NCBI GenBank assembly: GCA_002711495.1
Contig: PARM01000056.1
Span: forward strand, 3,546-15,669
DNA from: Gammaproteobacteria bacterium
GTDB taxonomy: Bacteria > Pseudomonadota > Gammaproteobacteria > Pseudomonadales > Azotimanducaceae
DNA length: 12,124 bases
Reading direction: 5' to 3'
The notes beneath the pieces are model-generated. The model made no database searches. It saw only the letters and a program-made list of their open reading frames with translations, and had not been told where the DNA came from. This document shows, piece after piece, positions 1 through 7,000 of the stretch. The translations under genes were made by a program, and so were the position numbers. Every line of letters starts with the position of its first letter. Position 1 is the first letter of the stretch.

Positions 1-57
1 AAGACAGAACTACTAAACCAAGTAGAACGTAGGCAGGGAAGTTTTTCTAATCTGTAG
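1..57 (+). CDS. C-terminal end of an upstream gene (partial)
   Basis: The first forward frame is open from the window edge to a TAG at 55-57, encoding 18 residues that end QGSFSNL. The other two forward frames stop earlier (TAA at 13-15 and TAG at 30-32), so this is the most likely tail of the preceding gene. It is followed 56 bases later by an intrinsic terminator, as expected for the last gene of a transcription unit. The fragment is hydrophilic and mixed-charge and too short to assign a function. It could also be chance open sequence. Confidence 0.5.
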   Translation, partial: KTELLNQVERRQGSFSNL

Positions 58-113
58 AAATGCCCTTCTCTTGTTGGTATACAGGATTCCAACCTCCCCC
101 TTTATTATTTTAC

Positions 114-141
114 AAAAGAGAGGTTCTTCCTCTCTTTTTTT
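114..141 (+). terminator. Rho-independent terminator
   Basis: A perfect 10-bp stem (114-123 with 129-138) closes a 5-base loop TTCTT and runs into seven consecutive T (135-141). The core pairs are GAGAGG with CCTCTC. Stem plus U-tract is the classic intrinsic terminator form. It separates the upstream gene from the late promoter that begins five bases after it, so the fibre cluster is insulated from upstream transcription. Confidence 0.92.
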
Positions 142-145
142 GTGA

Positions 146-153
146 CATAAATA
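146..153 (+). promoter_or_regulatory. T4-type late promoter CATAAATA
   Basis: CATAAATA matches the NATAAATA late-promoter motif proposed for T4-like cyanophages (T4 itself uses TATAAATA, read by the gp55 sigma factor and gp33). It sits directly behind the terminator and 37 bases before the start codon of the first fibre gene. By T4 geometry, with the motif at about -13 to -6, transcription would start near position 159. No -35 element is needed for this promoter class. The start site is inferred. Confidence 0.8.
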
Positions 154-192
154 CTTCTAGCTTAGAGAAAGTGTCTGTAGGACTAGAAGTAT
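151..192 (+). promoter_or_regulatory. Inverted repeat able to sequester the fibre start codon
   Basis: ATACTTCTAG (151-160) and CTAGAAGTAT (183-192) are perfect reverse complements and can form a 10-bp stem with a 22-base loop. The 3' arm contains the first two bases of the ATG at 191-193. The Shine-Dalgarno AGGA (179-182) sits in the loop right beside the stem. The 5' arm overlaps the end of the late promoter, so RNA started near 159 would lack most of that arm. The hairpin could therefore form only in RNA read through from upstream. This resembles known control of T4 genes e, soc and 49; the function here is inferred. Confidence 0.65.
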
Positions 193-2893
193 GTCAAAAA
201 TTCTTGCAAATGAAATTGCTAATTTCGGTGATGATTCACCAATAGATCTTAAAGAAGGTCTGAATATCCCTGTCGGCAAACCTTTACAGGCAGCAGGATC
301 TTCTGGCACCTCTGGACAAGTATTATCTACTACTGGTTCAACTGTTGAGTGGGTAACACCATTTAGTGGCAGTTATACAGACTTATCTAATAGACCTACT
401 ATTCCTGCAGCACAAGTAAATGCTGATTGGAATGCCACAAATGGTATTGCTGTTATTTTAAATAAACCTGTTGTTCCTCCTTTATCAAGTGTAACAACAG
501 CAACAGCAGGAACCGCATCACTATCATTTAATGCTTCTAATGGAGAATTTACATACACACCACCAGATCTTTCTGGTTATGCAACAACAACTTCTTTAAC
601 AACTGCAGTAGCAAACTCTAGTAACTGGGATACAGCATATGGATGGGGTAATCATGCGTCAGCAGGATATCTTACAGCAGAAACAGATACAGTAAGCACT
701 GTATTTGGTAGAAGTGTAAGTCCTCAAGCTTGGCAATCTAATACTCAAGATGCTGTTTTATATACTGGAAAACTTATTACTGGATCACACATCATAACAA
801 ATGATGTATACTTTTTTGGACTTGGTGATAATATTAGCATACATGGTGAAGCAGGAGGAGTAACGTACTTAGATAGAGACAGTGCAGATGATAGTCTTCC
901 ATATGCCAGAGGAAGTAATACTGGTAAACGAGTATCTGGTGACTACTTTATTAGAATGAGTGGTGTAACAGGTAATCCATCAAGTCAATTTAAGTTTGGT
1001 AACTCCCATACTGTAGACAGTGTAATGCATCATGATGTTTTTGCAAACTCAGCTGGAAATCCAGTAACATATTCTATTGGTAATGATGATGGTATTATAA
1101 GACTTGGTAATGTACTATCAACAACAGCATATCTAGAAGCATCATCAACAGGAACTAAATTATTTCATAATGGTTCAGAAAAATTAACCACTACTGCAAC
1201 TGGTCTAACTGTTAGTGGAACTCTTGATCTTGGTGCTAATGATTTAACTACTACAGGTAAACTATTATATTCTAATAACTATGCTAACTTGGGTGACCTC
1301 CCAAGTGCAACTACTTATCACGGTATGTTTGCTCATGTGCATGCAGAGGGACATGGGTATTTTGCACATGGCGGAGCATGGGCACAATTATTAGATGAAG
1401 GTTCCTCTATTGATGATTTGGCAGATGTGGATACAACTACTGTTGCTCCTCAAAATGGTCAAGTTCTTAAGTGGAATGGTGCAAACTGGGCACCAGCAAA
1501 TGATTTAACTGGTGGTGGAGGAGGAGGTCTTGCATTAACAGATCTTTCTGCATCAACAGCGACAGCAGCAGGAGGAGGTGCTTTTGCATATAACAATGGA
1601 ACTGGTGTATTTACATACACTCCCCCAGATCTCTCTAATTATGACACTGCATATGGTTGGGGCGATCATTCTACAGAGGGGTATATAACATCTATTGGAG
1701 ATGCAATACAGGATGCTGATTTCACAAGCAATGGTTTGATGAAAAGAACTAATGCTGGAACTTACACATCTATTACTGATAATTCTAGTAACTGGGATAC
1801 AGCGTTTGGATGGGGTGATCACGCACAGGCAGGATATTTAACAACAGAAACTGATAATTTAAGTAGTGTTACTTCAAGAAACCAAGTTACATTAACTCTT
1901 GGTGGAGGATACGGAACTAAAAATTGTGGATCTACTAGTAATCATATCTTATTTGGTGGTCTGGTAATATATGAAAATGACATCATGAATATTGGTGTTA
2001 ATGATAGAACTCTTTTTGGACATCGTAATGGAGCAATAACTTGGTGTGGTGATGATGGAAGTGGTGAAACTGATTGGCAAAACCGTAAATTTGAATTATA
2101 TCATCTAGATTCTAGTCAAAATACAAGTGCAACATATGCATTAGCAGGAGCATTGTATCTTAAAAGTGATGATGGATATCCAATTTCTATTGGTAATGAT
2201 ACTGGAGATATACAATTAGGAAATAAAAGTGGATCAGTAAAATATCTAACAGCATCATCAACAGCAACTAAATTATTTCACAATGGTTCGGAAGTATTAA
2301 CCACTACTGCAACAGGTGTTGATCTTGGTAGTAATAATCTTGTTACCACAGGTAAACTATTATATTCTAACAACTATGCTAACTTAGCTGATCTTCCAAG
2401 TGCAACTACTTATCATGGTATGTTTGCACATGTACATGCTCAAGGTCACGGATACTTTGCACATGGTGGAGCATGGACACAACTATTGGATGAGGGTTCC
2501 TCTATTAATGAGTTATCCGATGTAACCACAGGAACTATCTCTACTGGAGATGTATTGACATGGAGTGGTAGTGTTTGGGAAGCAGCCGCTCCTACTGGTG
2601 GAGGAAACACTCAAGTAAGTATTAGTGATACTATTCCTGCAGGATCTGCTAGTGCTGGTGATCTATGGTGGGAGAGTGACACTGGTCGTTTAAAAATTTA
2701 CTATCAAGATGTTGATAGTGCACAATGGGTTGATGTAAACGCACCACTTCGTCAGGATAGAATTGCATCTACTGGTGCACCATCTTCTGCTACCGATACT
2801 GGTGTTGCAGGAGACATTAGATATGATTCTAATTATGTTTACATTGCTGTTGGAACCAATACTTGGAAGAGAGCAGCACTAACAACTTGGTAA
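191..2893 (+). CDS. Tail-fibre-like structural protein with internal duplication
   Basis: The 900-residue protein is rich in Ser, Thr, Gly and Asn, with no signal peptide or membrane segment, and is probably a beta-structured trimeric fibre. Residues 1-55 form an anchor-like N-terminus (MSKILANEIANFGDD). YTDLSNRPTIP and FTYTPPDL modules follow near 62-127, and FTYTPPDL recurs at 474-481. DTAYGWGxH-type motifs begin at 143, 483 and 532. A unit of about 110 residues occurs twice (295-406 and 666-771), each copy ending in a His-rich stretch. Residues 441-446 are six glycines. The C-terminus carries two compact motifs common in marine phage fibres, AGDLWWESDTG (822 on) and GVAGDIRYDS (871 on). 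AGGA at 179-182, eight bases upstream, supports the start at 191. It is downstream of a late promoter and a possible start-hiding hairpin. The family is recognised from recalled patterns; attachment point and receptor are unknown. Confidence 0.85.
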   Translation: MSKILANEIANFGDDSPIDLKEGLNIPVGKPLQAAGSSGTSGQVLSTTGSTVEWVTPFSGSYTDLSNRPTIPAAQVNADWNATNGIAVILNKPVVPPLSSVTTATAGTASLSFNASNGEFTYTPPDLSGYATTTSLTTAVANSSNWDTAYGWGNHASAGYLTAETDTVSTVFGRSVSPQAWQSNTQDAVLYTGKLITGSHIITNDVYFFGLGDNISIHGEAGGVTYLDRDSADDSLPYARGSNTGKRVSGDYFIRMSGVTGNPSSQFKFGNSHTVDSVMHHDVFANSAGNPVTYSIGNDDGIIRLGNVLSTTAYLEASSTGTKLFHNGSEKLTTTATGLTVSGTLDLGANDLTTTGKLLYSNNYANLGDLPSATTYHGMFAHVHAEGHGYFAHGGAWAQLLDEGSSIDDLADVDTTTVAPQNGQVLKWNGANWAPANDLTGGGGGGLALTDLSASTATAAGGGAFAYNNGTGVFTYTPPDLSNYDTAYGWGDHSTEGYITSIGDAIQDADFTSNGLMKRTNAGTYTSITDNSSNWDTAFGWGDHAQAGYLTTETDNLSSVTSRNQVTLTLGGGYGTKNCGSTSNHILFGGLVIYENDIMNIGVNDRTLFGHRNGAITWCGDDGSGETDWQNRKFELYHLDSSQNTSATYALAGALYLKSDDGYPISIGNDTGDIQLGNKSGSVKYLTASSTATKLFHNGSEVLTTTATGVDLGSNNLVTTGKLLYSNNYANLADLPSATTYHGMFAHVHAQGHGYFAHGGAWTQLLDEGSSINELSDVTTGTISTGDVLTWSGSVWEAAAPTGGGNTQVSISDTIPAGSASAGDLWWESDTGRLKIYYQDVDSAQWVDVNAPLRQDRIASTGAPSSATDTGVAGDIRYDSNYVYIAVGTNTWKRAALTTW
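1073..1408 (+). repeat. Internal duplication, copy 1 (fibre residues 295-406)
   Basis: This stretch is repeated at 2186-2503. It runs from SIGNDDG through KLFHNGSEKL and GKLLYSNNYANL to the His-rich YHGMFAHVHAEGHGYFAHGG and LLDEGSS. The DNA is very close: the segment around GGTAAACTATTATATTCTAA at about 1257-1291 differs from its partner by a single base over about 35. This suggests recent duplication or gene conversion. Copy 1 is six residues longer, mainly because it has TVSGTLDLGAN where copy 2 has VDLGSN. Confidence 0.88.
2186..2503 (+). repeat. Internal duplication, copy 2 (fibre residues 666-771)
   Basis: This is the partner of 1073-1408, running from SIGNDTG to LLDEGSS. All five histidines of the His-rich segment are kept (His742, 747, 749, 753, 758, matching 377, 382, 384, 388, 393). 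Part of the sequence before the unit also corresponds between the halves (FTYTPPDL followed by an NWDTAYGWG-type motif), so the duplicated block may once have been larger. Confidence 0.88.
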
Positions 2894-2901
2894 AATAAAT
2901 A
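2894..2901 (+). promoter_or_regulatory. T4-type late promoter AATAAATA
   Basis: AATAAATA matches NATAAATA and directly abuts the TAA stop (2891-2893) of the first fibre gene. Transcription would start near 2907 by T4 geometry, giving a leader of about 18 bases that begins with the Shine-Dalgarno AAGGAG (2908-2913), 11 bases before the ATG at 2925. No terminator precedes it, so read-through from upstream can also supply this gene. Confidence 0.68.
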
Positions 2902-2924
2902 AAACACAAGGAGCATACTGAGCA

Positions 2925-4025
2925 ATGGCAATTAATTTTCCTGCAACAACAGGGCAAGCAACTGATGGAACTTTTACATACACCGTAGCGGGTATTGTAT
3001 ATGCATGGAACGGATCTTCGTGGGCAGCTGCTGGTGCTGGTGCTAGTGCTACTGATAGGTCATTGTTTAGTGTTACTACAAACTCTGCTAACGCTACTCC
3101 AGCATTAAGTTATGACAATAACACTGGTGTGTTTACATATACTCCACCACTTCCAGAATCTGATACATTACAATCTGTAGTTGATAGAGGTAGTACTGTC
3201 ACAACAGATATACAGACTAGAGGAAAATTAGATTGTAGACCTACCTCTGGTGGAGTCGCTAATAGCATATATATTGACCCGAATAGTGGTAATGGTGAAC
3301 TTAAGTTGTATAATGATGTTAAAGCTTTATTTGGATTTGGTGATGATCTTCAAATATATCATTCAGACCCCGATAATTATATCAAATCAATCCAAGGAAC
3401 TTTAAAAATTCAAGGTAATGCCATTACTCTTGAAAACGAAGATGGTGATGAACAGTATATTGAATGCGTTGACGATGGTTCAGTAAAAATCTACGATGAT
3501 GGTACTCCTAGGTTAGAAACAAGTTCAACAGGAGTTACTATTAGTGGTGCATTGACTGCGGGTGGACTCACATACCCAACAACTAACGGGACTAGTGGAG
3601 ATGTTCTTACCTCGGATGGATCAGGAAATGTTACATGGTCTGCTCCCACAGGATTACAATCTAGAGCAACAATATCAAACACATCATCTCTTGCCAATGA
3701 TGCTACTGCTAATGTTTCCTTTACTACACCTAAAACATATGTACTACTAAAAGTAGAAACATCACATGGTGCATGGGTAACATTGTACAGCGATACATCT
3801 AGTAGGACTGCTGATGCATCAAGACAAATTAGTGTAGATCCCATACCTGGTTCTGGTGTTTTAGCAGAGGTTATTACAACTGGAGCACAAACACAGTTAA
3901 TTACGCCAGGTGCAATTTGTTTTAACTCTTCTGGATCAGGAACAACGTACGCAAAAATAGTTAATAAATCTGGATCAACAGCGAACGTACAAGTAACACT
4001 CACATACGTTGCACTAGAGGCTTAA
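2925..4025 (+). CDS. Tail-fibre-like structural protein, short
   Basis: The 366-residue protein has the modular make-up of marine T4-like fibres. The N-terminus MAINFPATTGQ with WNGSSW at 28-33 resembles short attachment domains of phage fibres. FTYTPP occurs at 70-75. A GDDLQIYHSD-type motif lies around 139-148, and RLETSSTGVTISG follows near 190. The last 120 residues or so (244-366), from LQSRATIS to VTLTYVALEA, form a separate beta-rich unit with YVLLKVETSHGAWVTLYSD, a type I recall at the C-terminus of many cyanophage fibre proteins, where it may be the receptor-facing head. A strong AAGGAG site and its own late promoter support the start. It lacks a Peptidase_S74 domain. Its stop is one base before the next start, so translation of the enzyme gene is probably coupled to it. 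The structural role is inferred; the receptor is unknown. Confidence 0.82.
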   Translation: MAINFPATTGQATDGTFTYTVAGIVYAWNGSSWAAAGAGASATDRSLFSVTTNSANATPALSYDNNTGVFTYTPPLPESDTLQSVVDRGSTVTTDIQTRGKLDCRPTSGGVANSIYIDPNSGNGELKLYNDVKALFGFGDDLQIYHSDPDNYIKSIQGTLKIQGNAITLENEDGDEQYIECVDDGSVKIYDDGTPRLETSSTGVTISGALTAGGLTYPTTNGTSGDVLTSDGSGNVTWSAPTGLQSRATISNTSSLANDATANVSFTTPKTYVLLKVETSHGAWVTLYSDTSSRTADASRQISVDPIPGSGVLAEVITTGAQTQLITPGAICFNSSGSGTTYAKIVNKSGSTANVQVTLTYVALEA

Positions 4026-4026
4026 T

Positions 4027-7000
4027 ATGTCAGAAAAAATCTATATAGTCACTCTTCATAAGCATGAGGACTTAGAAGAATTTTATGTTGAGATGAAAGA
4101 AAAAGGTTTTCGTCTAAACATGAAACGTCCTATCAGTAGGAACACACACTATTGGATGACTGATGAACAAGCAAAAGAATTAAAAAATGATCCTAGAGTG
4201 TGGGATGTTGATTTACGACCAGAAGACAAAGGTATTTTTCCAGAAAGTTATAGAACAATAGAAGATAAATTAGTTCCATATCAAATGAATGGTGTCTTTT
4301 GGAAAGGAGATACACAGGGAGCATCGACCATAGACAGTATCAATGATAAAGATTGGGGAAAAATACATGTTGCTGGAAACTCTGCACAAAGAGATAAAAA
4401 TGTTTTTGGATTAATTTCTGGTGGTGGAACTGTAGAAAAAAAACCTGATGTGGTAGATATATTCAGTGATGGTAGAAATGTTGATGTTGTTATATGTGAT
4501 GATCCAGTAACAAGTAACTGTAATGAGTGGTCAAGTTATGTTAAGGAAAGTAGATTTGTTCCTTATCAATGGTTTAACGAATTGAATAGTATTGTTGGTA
4601 GTATTGATGACGATGGTGAAACATTACCAACTGGTGATGTATATTACTGGCAATCTAATGAGAATCCAGAGTATCATGGAACTCATGTCACTGGAACAAT
4701 AGCATCAAAACATTATGGTTGGGCACATGAAGCAAACATATATGGTTGTCAAATTTTAGGTACATGGCCTAGTTCTCCAGCAAGTGGTATTACTGGTGGT
4801 CAAAATATGCCAGCATTATTATTGTTCGATTATCTTAGAGCATTTCATAGAAATAAAAAAGTAAATTCAGTAACTGGTTTTAAAAATCCAACAATAACTA
4901 ATCATAGTTGGGGATATAATATAGGAACATCATTAGAGAATGCTTTTGAACCAGCTATTACTACTGCAGATATCATAGAAATTAATTATCGAGGCATACA
5001 ATATAACTCTAGTAATCCTAATCCTAGTGGTTGGACTATGGATGGTATTGAAAAAGATTTTGGTATTGGTGCAACAAAATGGAAGATACCAAGTAATATT
5101 ACCTCTGTTAACGCTGATGTATATGATGCAATACAAGATGGTATTGTTATAATATCTGCTGCGGGAAATAGTAATTTTCATGCTGTGTATCCAAGTGATA
5201 TTGATTACAACAACTATGTAAGATTTAATGGTTACAATGGTAACTCAGAAATTTATTTTAATAGAGGTAGTTCTCCTGCTAGTGCTGATGATTGTATTTG
5301 TGTAGGAGCATTGGATAACAGTCATCAATTTAAAAGATCATCTTACACAAACTTCGGACCTAGAATTGATGTTTTTGCACCTGGCAATAATATAATATCT
5401 ACGTGGGGAGATCCAAGTGTAATAACTGGTCAGTTAGCTGGTGCAGGAATTGTTGATGGTAAATGGTTTGGTAATGATTGGATATATCCTATACAAGGAA
5501 CTAGTATGGCGTCTCCTCAAGTTGCTGGCGTAGCAGCACTTATTGCTGGTGCTAGAAGAACAGATAGGTTTAGTAACTATGACCTTCTACAATATTTTGA
5601 TGATAATAGTATCTTTGGTGACATGACATTTGATACTGGTAGTGGAGGAGGTTCATCTCCCTCAACATTTAATGTAACTGTGACAACGCCAGGTTTTAAC
5701 TATGAAGCAACGTCTGGAACTGATAGGAATGGATCTGTGAGTGGAATAGGTTTTGTGGTAACTTTATATGTTGGAGATACAATTAATTTTAATTTAAGTA
5801 ATGTTGCATCCAACCATCCATTCTATATTAGAACAGTATCTGGATCAAATGTAAGCACACCAGCTGCGAGTGGTCAAGGTTCTATTGGTAATGGAACAGT
5901 ATCGTGGACACCAAATACAGCGGGTTCATACAGATACATATGCGGTATTCATTCTAGTATGGTAGGAGTTATTGATGTACAAAGTGTACCTTCTATCACA
6001 GGGACATTTGCTGATGATACTTGCAGAAAAGATAGTCCAAACAAATATTTACATCTTAATCCTATTAGACCAGAGTCTGGATTTATATTATCTGGCAAGA
6101 TAGGATGTAGAACAAGAGATGATTTTATTGGTCGAAGACAATATGTAGGTCCTGTATTTCCTAGAACAAAAAAATTATATTCTTCTCGTGGATTTCCTAG
6201 TGGAATTTTATCTGGTTCATCACCATCACAACAATTAGAAATTACAAAAGAGTGGAGAAATCCTACAGGTGATGGTGCAACTGCAGCATTACATCAATAT
6301 GTCTCTGAAATATATGTACCAACAAATGAATCTCCTGCTGATGGATATCCAGTTATGATTTGTTTACATGGTAACCTTGGTAATGGAACTGTTATTAATG
6401 ATCCTCCATACAATTCACTCACTGATCATATAAGAGTAGGTCCTAATGGTTCATTTGCTAGTTGGAATATTGTAGATGAGAATAGCACTGCACCTGACAT
6501 ACAGTATCTAAAAGAACTTATTAATCTATTGAAAACTTTTAACAATGTAGATGCAACAAAAATTAGAATTTCTGGTATATCAAATGGTGCAGCACTAGCA
6601 TGTAGGGCGTTTATTGAAATTGATGACCCTGCTGTTGATATGATTATTCCAATCGTCTCTCAATTCCACATCAAACAATACGCACCTGTTCAATTCTTTA
6701 TGCCAAGTGATGATTATGAAGTCTCATCTAGCAATACTTCTACTTATGGTTATGATGTTCAAAAAGTTCCTGCAACTGGTAGAAAAATATTAATGATACA
6801 AAATTCCAATGATGGAACTATACCATATACTGGTGGAACTGGTGTCGGTATTCAATTCCTATCTGCACAAGATTCTACTTATGCTATGGCATTGGCAATG
6901 GGATATAGTGGTGGTATAGATTCGAGTGGTGAAACATATCAAGGAGATTCAACTACACAAATATATCGTTATAATATAAATGGAAATCAAAATGAAGTTG

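Noticed and set aside
74..92. Small inverted repeat TTGGTAT/ATTCCAA
   Set aside because: It is seven bases with an internal mismatch and no T-tract, and the strong terminator just downstream explains the region better.
60..245. Open frame of 61 codons before the first fibre gene
   Set aside because: It runs through the terminator, the late promoter and the fibre start, has no ribosome site, and its protein has no recognisable pattern.
3491..4003. Long reverse-strand open frame (170 codons) inside the short fibre gene
   Set aside because: It is fully covered by a well-supported forward gene. Similar reverse frames recur wherever the forward code is rich in GGT/ACT/TCT-type codons, and no reverse ribosome site or promoter is seen. 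The same applies to reverse frames at 8932-9390 and 10045-10389.
6975..6982. TATAAATG as another late promoter
   Set aside because: It lies inside the esterase coding region, misses the final A of the motif and has no gene start after it. The TATAAATT at 11771-11778 was rejected for the same reasons.
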